Assembly: GCF_023156285.1 (NCBI RefSeq)
Contig: NZ_JAKZAJ010000004.1
Location: 465,064-529,063 of the forward strand
DNA: 64,000 nucleotides
Direction: 5' to 3'
Source: Marinobacter koreensis
Lineage (GTDB): Bacteria > Pseudomonadota > Gammaproteobacteria > Pseudomonadales > Oleiphilaceae
This document shows positions 37,035-46,884 of the stretch, in pieces; position 1 is the first letter of the stretch; each line of letters starts with the position of its first letter. The notes under the pieces were generated by a model that was given only the letters and a program-made list of their open reading frames with translations, was not told the DNA's origin and did no database searches. The position numbers and the translations under genes are program-made.

Positions 37035-39998
37035 TCACGACCTTTCGTGCTGGCTGGCGGTGGTTTCGCCGGATTCAGGCTGGTAAGCCGGCAGTCTCAA
37101 TCTTACCAGTGTACCGGACCCGGTGTCGGGATCCGCCGGGCTCTCGACCTGGATATTGCCGTAGTGTTCCTCAACGATGCTGTAGACCAGTGACAGACCC
37201 AGGCCGGTGCCCTTGTTGGGTGCCTTGGTGGTGTAGAACGGCTCGAAAACATGATCGAGCTGATCTGCGGGTATGCCTGAGCCCTGATCAACGACCTCGA
37301 TGATAGCGGAGTAGCCGTCGCCGTTTCCACTGACCGTGATCGCTCCGCCTTCTGGCGAGGCGTCCCTGGCATTGGCGAGGAGATTCACGAAGACCTGTAC
37401 GAGTCGCTGTTCGTCGCCGAGTACCTGAAGGTCTTCCGGAATCTCGTTCCGGTAACGGATGCCCATTCCCTTGTCGCTCAGGGACAGCAGATTGATCGAT
37501 TCCCCCACGCAGCGGTGCAGCGAAACGGGCTCATACCGATTGGCCTGGGCGTGGTTGCCGGTGCGCGCGAAATTCATGAGGGACTGGAGAATGGTGGAGA
37601 TCCGGCGCGTCTGTTGCTGGATCTGATCGGCGGTGTCGAGAATGTCCGGATTGTCGGTCTCGAGTTTGAGGTTCTGGGCCAGCGAGGAAATGCCGGTCAC
37701 CGGGTTGCCGATTTCATGGGCGACACCCGCAGCCAGTCGACCGACCGACGCCAGCCGCTCGCTGTGCATCAGTTCATCTTCCAGCAACCGTGTTTCGGTC
37801 TGGTCTTCCACCAGAATGATGCTGCCACCCTCGGGATGGTCGGGCCCGCTGAGAGCCGCCTTGTGAAGATTCAGCCAGTGGGGTTTGCCCTTCAGATCCA
37901 GTCGGTGTTTGTAGCGATGCAGTTCTTCGCCATTGTTGAAGTCTTCCAGCAGGTGATGCCAGTGCTCGGGCAGCGCCATCAGGCGGGCGCCCACAACGTC
38001 ATCGGCGGTGATGCCGGTCAGTTCCTCCATGGCGTGGTTCCACATGAGAACCTCGCCATCCTCGCCGACGGAGCAGGCCGGGATCGGCAGGTTCTGGAGC
38101 GTTTGCCGGTAGTGGCGTCGCAGGTTGTCCAACTCCCCGGCCAGACCGGTCAGCCGGTTCTGGTACTCGCCCAGAGCCCGCTCGACGTAGCGGATGTCCT
38201 GCCCGGTGTTGCCCCGGGCCAGCGGCTTGAACCCGAGGTGGCGCTGGACCATGTCGCGGGCCACGGAGGGACCGAGCAGTCCCGACAGGTTGATTTCCAC
38301 CTGGTCGCGCAGACGTCTCAGCTGGTAGGGACGATATTCGATGGCCGGAAGTTTGAGTTTGGTCAGCGCCCGCTCGACCTCGCGTCTGGCTACCTCCTCG
38401 CCCAGCGGATCGGACAGTTGCCGGATGAAGTCCGTGGAGGACGTGGCCAGGAGTTCCCGTCGCTGGGGACGGGACAGCGCACCCAATGAACAGGCCTGGG
38501 CAGCGCTGGTCTCCTCGGCGGAGCTGGCGCTGAGGATCGAGAACAGACCGAAGACGGTAATGTTCGCGGTGATGCTGGCGAAGGTGAAAATATGCCAGTT
38601 GCCATAATCCGGCACCAACGGCATTCCCAGCCAGGCCAGGGGGTTGATGGTATGACTGAAGGGCAGTACCAGGGTGATGAACCAGATGGACAGGCCGGTG
38701 ATCAGGCCGGCAATCAGGCCACGCCGGTTCCCTTCGGGCCAGTAGATGACGCCCAGCGCCCCTGGTAACAGCTGCAGCATGCCGGAGAGGGAAATGGCGC
38801 CTAGTATCGCAAGATCCAGATGCTGGCCGACAGTTTCGTGGAAGAGCAGTGCGAAAAAAATGATAACCGCAATCAACAGCCGTTTGACCCACTGCAGCCA
38901 GCGATAGATATCGGCCTGGTCCCGGGGTGTTTTCAGTGGCAGCACGATATGGTTGAGCACCATTCCGGCCAATGAAAGGGTGCTGACAATCATCAGCCCA
39001 CTGGCAGCGGAAAGGCCGGCAATGTACATCAGAAGCGTCAAAAACGGGCTTTCCAGTGACTGGGCAATCCCCAGGACGTAGAAGTTTGGCGGCGTGGTAA
39101 CCCCAAGTGCCTGGCCACCCCAGAGAATGATGGGTACCGGCAGGGCCAGTAACAGCAAATAGAGAGGCAGTCCCCAGCTCGCTTTGGCCAGAGCCTTGGG
39201 TGAGGGGTTTTCGCTGAAGGTCATGTGGTACATGTGCGGCAGGACGACGGCGCCGGCAAACGACATCAGCATCAAGGCCCGCCAGCTGCCATCTTCGATG
39301 GCGAGCGTCATGGTGCTCGTGGTCGCCTTGTTGACCGCCAGCCAGTCGTCGAGGCCGTTCATCCCGCCAAACACGTTGAACAGCACGATGGCTCCGATGG
39401 CCAGAAGGGCGCCCAGTTTGACGAGCGAATCGAAGGCGATGGCCAGGACCAGTCCCTGGTGATTCTCCGAGTTCTGGTCCCGGCGGGCGCCAAACAGAAT
39501 CGCAAACAGCAACACAATCAGGCAGAACAGCAGGCTCATGGCCTTCGGTGAGGTGTCCGGGGCCAGGATGCTGGCGGATTTCGCCACCGCCTGTATCTGC
39601 ATGCTGAGCAACGCCAGAATGGCGAGTCCTGAACACACTGTCGCCAGGGTGCCGGCCCACTGGCTTCGATAGCGATAGGCAAACAGGTCAGCCAGGGAGG
39701 TCAGCTGGTAGGCCCGGCCAATCCTCATGATCGGATTGAGCAAAACCGGCGCCAGCAAAAAGGCGCCGCTGATGCCGAGATAGTAGGCCAGGAAGCCGTA
39801 GCCTGAATCTGCGGCCATCCCGACCGCCGCGTAGACCGCCCAGATGCCGGCGTAGACACCGAGGCTGAGGGTGTAAACCAGCGGATGCCGGACCCACTGC
39901 CGGGGAAGCAGGCCCTGTTCGGTGACCCAGGCGATGCCGAATAACAGAAGCAGGTAGGCCAGGCTCGCCATCACCAGGCCGGTGGCACTAAAACTCAT
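37035..39998 (-). CDS. cbrA: Sensor histidine kinase CbrA with SLC5-type transporter domain
   Basis: A 987-residue hybrid of a sodium/solute symporter-like membrane domain (about residues 1-490, around a dozen hydrophobic segments) and a sensor kinase. A PAS domain (about 640-740) precedes HisKA with phospho-His 761 in [12 protein letters not shown] and the HATPase domain with [20 protein letters not shown] and GTGLGLSLV. This architecture and the position next to cbrB identify CbrA, which senses carbon/nitrogen status, and in Pseudomonas the transporter domain is reported to handle histidine. The start overlaps the small cbrX gene by 11 bases, so translation is probably coupled. Confidence 0.94.
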   Translation of the reverse strand: MSFSATGLVMASLAYLLLLFGIAWVTEQGLLPRQWVRHPLVYTLSLGVYAGIWAVYAAVGMAADSGYGFLAYYLGISGAFLLAPVLLNPIMRIGRAYQLTSLADLFAYRYRSQWAGTLATVCSGLAILALLSMQIQAVAKSASILAPDTSPKAMSLLFCLIVLLFAILFGARRDQNSENHQGLVLAIAFDSLVKLGALLAIGAIVLFNVFGGMNGLDDWLAVNKATTSTMTLAIEDGSWRALMLMSFAGAVVLPHMYHMTFSENPSPKALAKASWGLPLYLLLLALPVPIILWGGQALGVTTPPNFYVLGIAQSLESPFLTLLMYIAGLSAASGLMIVSTLSLAGMVLNHIVLPLKTPRDQADIYRWLQWVKRLLIAVIIFFALLFHETVGQHLDLAILGAISLSGMLQLLPGALGVIYWPEGNRRGLIAGLITGLSIWFITLVLPFSHTINPLAWLGMPLVPDYGNWHIFTFASITANITVFGLFSILSASSAEETSAAQACSLGALSRPQRRELLATSSTDFIRQLSDPLGEEVARREVERALTKLKLPAIEYRPYQLRRLRDQVEINLSGLLGPSVARDMVQRHLGFKPLARGNTGQDIRYVERALGEYQNRLTGLAGELDNLRRHYRQTLQNLPIPACSVGEDGEVLMWNHAMEELTGITADDVVGARLMALPEHWHHLLEDFNNGEELHRYKHRLDLKGKPHWLNLHKAALSGPDHPEGGSIILVEDQTETRLLEDELMHSERLASVGRLAAGVAHEIGNPVTGISSLAQNLKLETDNPDILDTADQIQQQTRRISTILQSLMNFARTGNHAQANRYEPVSLHRCVGESINLLSLSDKGMGIRYRNEIPEDLQVLGDEQRLVQVFVNLLANARDASPEGGAITVSGNGDGYSAIIEVVDQGSGIPADQLDHVFEPFYTTKAPNKGTGLGLSLVYSIVEEHYGNIQVESPADPDTGSGTLVRLRLPAYQPESGETTASQHERS

Positions 39999-40164
39999 TG
40001 GGATCGCGCCGCCATTCGAGCCAGAAACCGATTGCGATCAGCCCGGCCCAGATCACGTAAGGGCTGTACCAGACGTTTCCGGGTGCCGTCCACCAGTCCA
40101 GGATGTTCGGCGAAAAAATGTAGATGGCCAGAACCAGTAGAAAGACCAGACGGTAGATATACAT
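39988..40164 (-). CDS. cbrX: Small membrane protein CbrX
   Basis: A protein of 58 residues from the ATG at 40164, or 64 from a GTG at 40182; neither start has a good ribosome binding site. It has two hydrophobic segments (LVFLLVLAIYIF and YVIWAGLIAIGFWLEW) and ends WRRDPNEF. Its 3' end overlaps the cbrA start by 11 bases. Pseudomonas has a small gene, cbrX, in the same position, which is translationally coupled to cbrA and affects its expression. The identification is by position, size and the hydrophobic pattern. Confidence 0.8.
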   Translation of the reverse strand: MYIYRLVFLLVLAIYIFSPNILDWWTAPGNVWYSPYVIWAGLIAIGFWLEWRRDPNEF

Positions 40165-40214
40165 CAGGCTTAAAGTCCGCACTGAGGTGTGAGACAGGCT
40201 TTATACCATGCCTG

Positions 40215-41087
40215 TCACTGGGCTGTCAGGTGAATGGCCCGGTAGTTCCAGTGGTTGCAGGCCCATTGCAGAATCTGGTTCACGGAGTCGGTGCGCAGAG
40301 CGGCCGGGGGCTGCTGGCCGAGCGCCGTCAAAGCGTCCACCAGATTATACGTTGCCCGGCTGTCGTCGAGGGCCGGCGCGTGGGTCTGCTTGCTCAGTTT
40401 CTGGCCCTGTTCGTTCAGTATGACCGGTATGTGCAGCCAGGTGGGTGGGCGCTCGCCCAGTGCCTCGTAGATCTGAAGTTGCTGGGCGGTCATGTCCAGC
40501 AGGTCTGAGCCCCGGACGACATCCGTGATGCCCTGATCAATGTCGTCGACGACCACGGCGAGCTGATAGGCATAGAATCCTTCTTTCCGGAGCAGTACCG
40601 GATCGTCGATTTCCGCCCGCACGATCTGGGTCTGGGGGCCGAGCAGTCGATCTGTCCAGTGACAGCGTTCGTCGTGAAGCCGGAATCGAATGGCGCAGGG
40701 GCGATCCGCCAGAGCAGCCGGGGAATCGCGGCAATGCCGGGGGTGGCGGCCTTCATGCTCGGCCAGTTCCTTGCGCGAGCAGGGGCATCGATAGGCATGG
40801 CCGCTGGCCAGAAGCTGATCTATGGCGGCTTGATAAGCGTCGTGGCGCCGGGACTGGAAACGTACGGGTTCATCCGGGAAGAGGCCATGGGCCTCCAGGC
40901 TCTGGAGGATCTGGCCAGTGGCTTCCGGTGGCTCCCGGAGCGGATCGAGATCCTCGATACGAATCAGCCATTCGCCCCGCCTGGTTCGGGCTTCAAGGTA
41001 GCTGGCAACGGCGGTGACGAGAGATCCGAAATGCAGTGGGCCGGTGGGGGAGGGCGCAAAACGGCCGCGATATCTCGGTTCTGACAT
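40215..41087 (-). CDS. gluQ: Glutamyl-Q tRNA(Asp) synthetase
   Basis: A 290-residue truncated relative of glutamyl-tRNA synthetase, lacking the anticodon-binding domain, that attaches glutamate to the queuosine of tRNA-Asp. It has the class I signature YRGRFAPSPTGPLHFGSL with HFGS at about 19-22, the zinc site CPC ... C (about residues 100-120, CPCSRKELAEHEGRHPRHC) and the KLSKQTHAP form of KMSKS near 232. The gene follows dksA on the same strand with a 55-base gap, the common dksA-gluQ arrangement. Confidence 0.95.
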   Translation of the reverse strand: MSEPRYRGRFAPSPTGPLHFGSLVTAVASYLEARTRRGEWLIRIEDLDPLREPPEATGQILQSLEAHGLFPDEPVRFQSRRHDAYQAAIDQLLASGHAYRCPCSRKELAEHEGRHPRHCRDSPAALADRPCAIRFRLHDERCHWTDRLLGPQTQIVRAEIDDPVLLRKEGFYAYQLAVVVDDIDQGITDVVRGSDLLDMTAQQLQIYEALGERPPTWLHIPVILNEQGQKLSKQTHAPALDDSRATYNLVDALTALGQQPPAALRTDSVNQILQWACNHWNYRAIHLTAQ

Positions 41088-41142
41088 GGTCGGTCAACGC
41101 GGCGGCAGCCCGGAGACTGCCACCGAATCTTTGGCAGCGGAT

Positions 41143-41583
41143 TCAGATGCCGGTCTGGCGCTCACGAATCTCGGCGAGCGTTTTACAGTCGATGCAGAGC
41201 GTCGCGGTTGGCCGGGCTTCGAGACGGCGAATGCCGATTTCGACACCGCACTGGTCGCAGAAGCCGTAGTCATCCTTGTCGATCCGATCAATGGTCTGAT
41301 CAATCTTCTTGATCAGCTTGCGCTCACGATCCCGGGTGCGCAGTTCCAGACTGAACTCTTCTTCCTGGGTTGCGCGATCACTGGGATCGGCGTAATTTGC
41401 TGCGTCTTCCTGCATGTGGTGCATGGTGCGGTCCACTTCTTCCATCAACTCCTGTTTCCACTGCAGGAGCAGATCCTTGAAGTGCTGCAACATCTCTGCA
41501 CTCATGTATTCTTCACCCTTCTTCATTTCATAGGGGGTGAAGTTGGTAAAACGTTCGCGTGGTTGTTCTGCGGTATTTGCCAT
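41143..41583 (-). CDS. dksA: RNA polymerase-binding transcription factor DksA
   Basis: A 146-residue DksA that works with ppGpp on RNA polymerase. The coiled coil contains YADPSDRATQEEEFSLELRTRDRERKL with the two Asp residues at the tip (ADPSDRA), and a four-cysteine zinc finger follows (CDQCG ... CIDC, about 113-136). Full length with a normal N-terminal extension. In this window it sits together with spoT, rpoZ and the rRNA promoters, so all main stringent-response components except relA are represented. Confidence 0.97.
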   Translation of the reverse strand: MANTAEQPRERFTNFTPYEMKKGEEYMSAEMLQHFKDLLLQWKQELMEEVDRTMHHMQEDAANYADPSDRATQEEEFSLELRTRDRERKLIKKIDQTIDRIDKDDYGFCDQCGVEIGIRRLEARPTATLCIDCKTLAEIRERQTGI

Positions 41584-41761
41584 TGAACCCGGCCTCTTGT
41601 TTGTACTTCACAAGAACGCTTTGCTTCCCGACGTGCCAGCCTGCTTGACTGCGCGCTTGTACCCTGGATGAAGCATTCGTCCTGAAACGGGAATTTGCGG
41701 AAAATAGCAGATAAGTTCCGGGGGTGCCAGCCTTGTGACACTGACTTTGTACGGAGAGCCC

Positions 41762-42493
41762 ATGAAGTTTTCAGAACCTTTGGTGGAAGGGCAGCTGATT
41801 CGCCGCTACAAGCGGTTTCTGGCCGATGTGCGTCTGTCCGACGGCACAGAAGTGACGGCCCATTGTCCGAATACTGGTTCCATGCGCGGTTGCCAACCCG
41901 AGAATGCGCGGGTGTGGTTGAGTGAAAGCAACAATCCCAAGCGGAAGTTGAAGTACACCTGGGAACTGGTGGAGACCGGGCCGGGACAGTTGGCCTGCGT
42001 GAATACCGCTCGCCCCAATGCCCAGGCCCGTCATGCCGTGCAGGCCGGACAGGTGCCCGAACTCGCCGGTTACCGCGAGTGTCGTTCGGAGGTGAAGTAC
42101 GGGGCGGAGAACAGCCGGATCGATCTGTTTCTGGGTGGGCACGAGAGCGCTCCGGATGCCTGGGTTGAAGTCAAGAATGTGACTCTGGCGGAAGAGGATG
42201 AGGGCTTCTTTCCGGATGCCGTGACCACTCGCGGCCAGAAACACCTTCGCGAACTGATGGCCCAGGTGGCAGCCGGTGATCGGGCGGTCCTGTTTTTTGT
42301 GGTGAACCACACCGGCATTGGCCGGGTGCGTCCCGCCGACCACATCGACCCGGTATACGGTCGCCTGCTGCGGGAAGCCGCCGCGGCGGGGGTGGAAATC
42401 ATTGCCTATCGCGCTGCCCTGGCGGACGTCGACGGGAATCCATCGGGAAACCTGACACTGACCGAACGGGTCCCGGTCAGTCTGGAAGCCTGA
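41762..42493 (+). CDS. sfsA: SfsA family DNA/RNA nuclease
   Basis: A 243-residue SfsA protein. The N-terminal OB-like part has [17 protein letters not shown] and HCPNTGSM near 44; the C-terminal nuclease-like domain has the DxxxE-K pattern in [13 protein letters not shown] near 140 and [10 protein letters not shown]. SfsA was first found to affect maltose metabolism in E. coli, and binding to DNA is reported; the true role is unclear. The ATG at 41762 follows GGAG at 41754-41757. It is divergent from dksA, and overlaps the next gene convergently by 17 bases. Confidence 0.93.
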   Translation: MKFSEPLVEGQLIRRYKRFLADVRLSDGTEVTAHCPNTGSMRGCQPENARVWLSESNNPKRKLKYTWELVETGPGQLACVNTARPNAQARHAVQAGQVPELAGYRECRSEVKYGAENSRIDLFLGGHESAPDAWVEVKNVTLAEEDEGFFPDAVTTRGQKHLRELMAQVAAGDRAVLFFVVNHTGIGRVRPADHIDPVYGRLLREAAAAGVEIIAYRAALADVDGNPSGNLTLTERVPVSLEA

Positions 42494-42848
42494 TCTGCCA
42501 GTGCCCATCCTGTTCGCGGATATCCAGCGCCGTCAGGGCATCTCCCTGGCAGGGACCGGCGACGCATTCGCCGGAATCAGGCTTGAACAGAGCCCCGTGA
42601 GTGCTGCACTGGATGAAATGGCCATCGCTGTCACGGAATCGTCCGGGCATCCAGTTCAGCTCGATGCCAAGGTGTGGGCACTGGTTCAGGTACGCCTTTG
42701 CGCGGCCCTGTTCCAGGAACAGAAAGCCCGTCAGGGGCATGCCCTCGGGTTCCCGCGCCTTGACGGATAGCCGGAATTCGACGAACTGACCGGGTTCCAG
42801 CTCGTTCAGGGCGCACACGGTCTGCCACGGATTTGGCTGTTCTGGCAT
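42477..42848 (-). CDS. Rieske [2Fe-2S] domain protein
   Basis: A small protein of 123 residues with a complete Rieske motif: CPHLG (about residues 57-61) and, after 17-20 residues, CSTHGALF, giving two Cys and two His ligands. It has no catalytic partner domain and resembles stand-alone ferredoxin-like Rieske proteins. The ATG at 42848 directly follows an in-frame GTG (42851); GGAG lies upstream. It follows the APH-kinase fusion gene by about 12 bases and is likely co-transcribed. No substrate or partner is evident. Confidence 0.88.
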   Translation of the reverse strand: MPEQPNPWQTVCALNELEPGQFVEFRLSVKAREPEGMPLTGFLFLEQGRAKAYLNQCPHLGIELNWMPGRFRDSDGHFIQCSTHGALFKPDSGECVAGPCQGDALTALDIREQDGHWQIRLPD

Positions 42849-42863
42849 CACTGACTCCGCCGA

Positions 42864-44444
42864 TCAGCCCGGGACGTTGGGCGAGAAATGCTGACGGATC
42901 CGGTCAGCCACCGCCTCGGCAACGTGTTCCTCGTCGGTGCGGAGATGAACCGTGTGGGCCTTCTCCTCAGCCGAGAGTGGCTCGAACCAGCTTTGCTGGG
43001 CATCCAGCAGGGCTTCGGTCGCCTCCGAGGCGTCACCCTTCCGGTCCCGGATCCACTGCCGCCTCAGTGCTTCGGGGGCTTCGCAATGAATCAGGATGAA
43101 CGGCACGCCCTGCGCCTCCGCTACCTGTGCGAAGAGGTCCCGTTCTTCGTGTTTGAGGCAGGCGGCGTCCACGATGACGGAAATGCCCGCCCCCAGGAGT
43201 TCGCCCGCCAGGTCGGCAAGGCGCTGGTAGGTCTTCGCGGACGCTTCCTGTGTGTAAAGCCCTTCTCCGGTGCCGGATTTGCTGTCGGCCAGCGGCGCGA
43301 GCCCGTGCAGGCGCTTGCGCTCGACGTCTGAACGCAGGCGAATCAGTCCCAGTTCCGCTGCCATGGCGGCACTGACGAAGCTTTTTCCGCTGGCGGAAAG
43401 CCCGGTGGTGGCCAGCAGGTAGTGGTTTGGAATGTCGCTGTAATCCTCCGCCAGCTGCGCATAGGCCTTATAGCGATCGAGGAGGTCCGATTTTTCGGCA
43501 TCGGTCAGATCGGGATTGCCCAGGGTGAACAGGGCGATCTTGGCCCGCACCAGTGCCCGGTAGGCTTTGTAGAGCGGCAGCAGCGGCAGTGCCGCGAAGT
43601 CACCCCGATATTCCAGATAGGTGTTCAGGACGCGGTTGGCCAGCCCGTATTCGCCCCGGGACTCCAGGTCCATAAGCAGGAAGGCGAGATCGTTGATGAC
43701 GTCGATCCAGCGGAATGGCTCATTGAACTCGATACAGTCGAAAACGGTCACCTCACCCTCGAACACGGTAATGTTGGCGAGGTGCAGGTCGCCATGGCAT
43801 TCCCGAACGAAGCCATTGGCCCGGCGCTCTCCGATCAGGTCACGATGGCGCTCGAAGGTGGACTGGGTCCAGGCTTCCAGGTTGTCCAGCTGGGCGTGTA
43901 GCGTCTTGTCATCGATCAGCGGGCGGATCTGGTCAAAGTTCTCCTGCATCGCCGCGTAGACCGCTTCCGGCGTTCCCAGAGGCTTGTCGTCGGCAATGGA
44001 CGGCAACTGCTCATGGAACTCGGCGGTCTGTCTTGCCACGCTTGCCAGTAGCTCCGGTGTGAGTTCTCCGCGCTCCTGCAGCCGGTCGAACAGTTGGCTC
44101 TGATCGAACTGGCGCATCCGGATGGCGTATTCGAAGGGTTCGCCGTTGCCACCGATTACCGGCTGCTCCGGAGTGCCGGTGATGGGCAGAACCTCCAGGT
44201 AGAGTTTGCTGGCCAGCCGGCGGTTCAGGCGGACTTCTTCCTCGCAAAAATGCTTCCGGCGGTCCAGCGTGGAAAAGTCGAGGAAGCCGAAATCCATCGG
44301 CTTCTTGATCTTGTAGGCGTAGTCGCCGGTCAGGATCACCTGGGAAATGTGGGTTTCAATCAGCTGGAACGAGCGGACCGGGTGGTCGTAGAGCGCCGGA
44401 TTCTGAAGCGCCTGGATCAGCGTATTACCCGAAGTTTCTCCCAC
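42864..44444 (-). CDS. Fusion of an aminoglycoside phosphotransferase-like and an AAA/kinase domain
   Basis: A 526-residue protein of a conserved but little-studied family. The N-terminal part (about 1-330) is a phosphotransferase (APH/choline kinase) fold with the Brenner motif HGDLHLANI near 217 and DCIEFNEP near 233. The C-terminal part (about 350-510) is a P-loop kinase with GLSASGKSF near 352. Both likely active sites are intact. Starts with GTG at 44444, GAGGAG 6 bases upstream. Natural substrates are unknown; antibiotic resistance should not be assumed. The Rieske gene follows in the same direction. Confidence 0.85.
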   Translation of the reverse strand: MGETSGNTLIQALQNPALYDHPVRSFQLIETHISQVILTGDYAYKIKKPMDFGFLDFSTLDRRKHFCEEEVRLNRRLASKLYLEVLPITGTPEQPVIGGNGEPFEYAIRMRQFDQSQLFDRLQERGELTPELLASVARQTAEFHEQLPSIADDKPLGTPEAVYAAMQENFDQIRPLIDDKTLHAQLDNLEAWTQSTFERHRDLIGERRANGFVRECHGDLHLANITVFEGEVTVFDCIEFNEPFRWIDVINDLAFLLMDLESRGEYGLANRVLNTYLEYRGDFAALPLLPLYKAYRALVRAKIALFTLGNPDLTDAEKSDLLDRYKAYAQLAEDYSDIPNHYLLATTGLSASGKSFVSAAMAAELGLIRLRSDVERKRLHGLAPLADSKSGTGEGLYTQEASAKTYQRLADLAGELLGAGISVIVDAACLKHEERDLFAQVAEAQGVPFILIHCEAPEALRRQWIRDRKGDASEATEALLDAQQSWFEPLSAEEKAHTVHLRTDEEHVAEAVADRIRQHFSPNVPG

Positions 44445-44553
44445 ACTATTCTCCTCGATTTCCCTGAAGCTGTTGATTTTTGTTGGCCTATCATAACGGG
44501 CAGATTACAGAAATAACACACGGCAGGTCTGCCTACCGGGCAAGTGGGTTCGT

Positions 44554-44559
44554 TATAAT
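44554..44559 (+). promoter_or_regulatory. mrcB -10 element
   Basis: A perfect TATAAT ends only 6 bases before the mrcB ATG (44566). No ribosome binding site is present, so the transcript could start at or next to the initiation codon. No good -35 is visible. Confidence 0.4.
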
Positions 44560-44565
44560 CCGGCC

Positions 44566-46884
44566 ATGCCAAAATCAAAGACTTCCCGAAAATCTCCCCG
44601 TAAGACGACAAACACCAACCGGACATCCGGTTTCTGGCGTCTTTTCCTGCGTCTCTCGCTCATTGGCCTTGCGCTCTTGATCGGTTGGATGGTGTATCTG
44701 GATGCGGTTGTCACTTCTCGTTTCGAAGGGCGTCGCTTCGAGGTGCCCTCCCGGGTCTATGCCCGTCCGCTGGAGTTGTACGAGGGCGCCAGCGTGGGTG
44801 CCGGGGCGCTTCAGCAGGAATTGTCACTCTCCGGGTTCCGCAAGGGCGATGGTGTCGCGCCTGGCAGTTACCGTCGAAGCGGTTCCCGATTTGTGATCAG
44901 CACCCGGGGGTTCCGCTTCCCGGACGGTGAAGAGCCGAGGCGCCGTGTGGCTCTGACGATCCGTGATGATCAGGTGGATGATTTCCGCATTGTCAGCGGC
45001 GAATCGTCGCCCATCGTCCGTCTCGAGCCGGCGCAGATTGGTGGTATCTATCCCTCCCACAGGGAAGATCGCATCCTTGTCCAGCTCCAGAATGTGCCCA
45101 AACTGCTACCGGCGACCCTGATGGCGGTTGAGGACCGGAATTTCTACCATCATTTTGGCATTGCCCCGCTGTCGATTGCCCGGGCCATGCTTGCGAACCT
45201 CCGGGCCGGCGAGATTGTCCAGGGAGGCAGTACCCTGACCCAGCAGCTGGTCAAGAACCTGTTTCTCACCCGGGATCAGACCCTGTTGCGCAAGGCGAAC
45301 GAGGCGCTGATGTCGATTCTGCTGGAATGGCATTACGACAAGGACGATATCCTGGAAACCTACCTCAACGAGGTCTACCTGGGCCAGGCCGGAACCCGCA
45401 GCATCAACGGCTTCGGGCTGGCCAGTCAGTTCTATTTTGGTGAGTCACTCAAAAACCTGAAGCCCCATCAGATTGCCCTGCTGGTCGGCATGGTGAAAGG
45501 GCCGAGTTACTACAATCCCAGGCGCAACCCGGACCGGGCGCTCAAGCGCCGTAACCTGGTGCTTTCGGAGATGGAAAAGACGGGGCTGCTGAGTTCGCAG
45601 GAGGCTGCACACGCCCGCGGCCTACCGCTGGGCGTCAGCGAGAAACCGTCTTACTCGGAAAACCGGTACCCTGCCTACATCGATCTGGTACGGCGCCATC
45701 TGGCGCGGGACTATCGGGAGGAAGACCTGAGCTCGGCCGGTTTGCGGATTTTCACCACTCTCAATCCGGCTATTCAAGCGGCGGCTGAAGAGTCCGTGCG
45801 GGATACCCTGCCGCGCCTCGGGCACGGTGAGGTCCGGGATAAACTGGAATCGGCGCTGGTGGTCACGGCCAAGGACACCGGGGAAGTGCTTGCCCTGGTG
45901 GGCGGCAAGAAGCCCGAATTCGCCGGGTTCAACCGGGCCCTGGATGCCCGTCGCCCGATCGGATCGCTGATCAAGCCGTTTATCTATCTGTCGGCGTTGT
46001 CGCAGCCCGATCGCTATACCCTGATCTCTCCGGTCAAGGACGCATCGTTCGTCCTGGAGTTCGATGACGGTCGCCGATGGGAACCAAAGGATTACGACAG
46101 CAAGGAGCGGGGGGAGGTGCCCCTGCACCAGGCGCTGGCCCACTCCTACAATTTGCCGGCGGTCCGGGTTGGGCTGGATGTGGGCGTGGATGTCGTGGCC
46201 CAGACGCTTCAGGATTTCGGGGTGACTTCGTCCATATCCCGGTATCCCGCCATGCTGCTGGGCTCGGTGTCCATGACACCGGTGACGGTCGCCCAGATGT
46301 ACCAGGGGCTGGCGACATCCGGTTTCAACACGCCATTGCGCACCATTCGTGAAGTAACGGATGCCCATGGCAAAGCACTGTCCCGCTACCCGCTCGAGGT
46401 GGACCAGGTGGCCGACCCGGCGGCGGTACATCTGGTCCAGTACGCCATGCAGGAAGTCATGCAGGAGGGTACCGGCCAATCCGCGTATTATACCGTTCCG
46501 AAATCACTGTCCCTGGCTGGCAAGACGGGTACCACGGACGATGGCCGGGATTCCTGGTTTGCCGGCTTCAGCGGCGATTACCTCGCTGTGGCCTGGGTCG
46601 GCCGGGATGACAACGGCCCTACCTCCCTGACCGGTGCCAGCGGTGCCTTGCCGGTGTGGTCACGTTTTATGGCGAAGGTGCCCCAGCATGGTTTTGCGCC
46701 GGTTGTTCCGGACGGAGTGGGGTATCATTGGGTGAACGATCAGCGGCAGGCGCTGACCGATGAGTATTGTGAAAATGCACGCTATGTACCGTTTATAACC
46801 GGCAGTGAACCGGACCGTGAGGTATCCTGTTCGGGAGCGCTGCAAAAGCGGATACAGGGCTGGTTTAAAGGATTGTTCGAATGA
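44566..46884 (+). CDS. mrcB: Penicillin-binding protein 1B, bifunctional transglycosylase/transpeptidase
   Basis: A 772-residue PBP1b. After a basic cytoplasmic tail comes one membrane segment (about 26-46), the UB2H-like domain (about 55-140), the GT51 transglycosylase with VEDRNFYHHFG near 186 and GGSTLTQQLVKN near 222, and the transpeptidase with active Ser467 in GSLIKPF, SYNLP and KTGTTDD near 649. It polymerises and crosslinks peptidoglycan at the inner membrane. The start is the first ATG; see the -10 element immediately upstream. A TPR lipoprotein gene overlaps its stop by 4 bases, possibly an accessory factor comparable in location, but not in sequence, to LpoB. Confidence 0.96.
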   Translation: MPKSKTSRKSPRKTTNTNRTSGFWRLFLRLSLIGLALLIGWMVYLDAVVTSRFEGRRFEVPSRVYARPLELYEGASVGAGALQQELSLSGFRKGDGVAPGSYRRSGSRFVISTRGFRFPDGEEPRRRVALTIRDDQVDDFRIVSGESSPIVRLEPAQIGGIYPSHREDRILVQLQNVPKLLPATLMAVEDRNFYHHFGIAPLSIARAMLANLRAGEIVQGGSTLTQQLVKNLFLTRDQTLLRKANEALMSILLEWHYDKDDILETYLNEVYLGQAGTRSINGFGLASQFYFGESLKNLKPHQIALLVGMVKGPSYYNPRRNPDRALKRRNLVLSEMEKTGLLSSQEAAHARGLPLGVSEKPSYSENRYPAYIDLVRRHLARDYREEDLSSAGLRIFTTLNPAIQAAAEESVRDTLPRLGHGEVRDKLESALVVTAKDTGEVLALVGGKKPEFAGFNRALDARRPIGSLIKPFIYLSALSQPDRYTLISPVKDASFVLEFDDGRRWEPKDYDSKERGEVPLHQALAHSYNLPAVRVGLDVGVDVVAQTLQDFGVTSSISRYPAMLLGSVSMTPVTVAQMYQGLATSGFNTPLRTIREVTDAHGKALSRYPLEVDQVADPAAVHLVQYAMQEVMQEGTGQSAYYTVPKSLSLAGKTGTTDDGRDSWFAGFSGDYLAVAWVGRDDNGPTSLTGASGALPVWSRFMAKVPQHGFAPVVPDGVGYHWVNDQRQALTDEYCENARYVPFITGSEPDREVSCSGALQKRIQGWFKGLFE

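Noticed and set aside
42864..44444. Aminoglycoside resistance gene
   Set aside because: The APH-like domain belongs to a conserved chromosomal fusion with a P-loop kinase; fold similarity alone does not indicate drug resistance.
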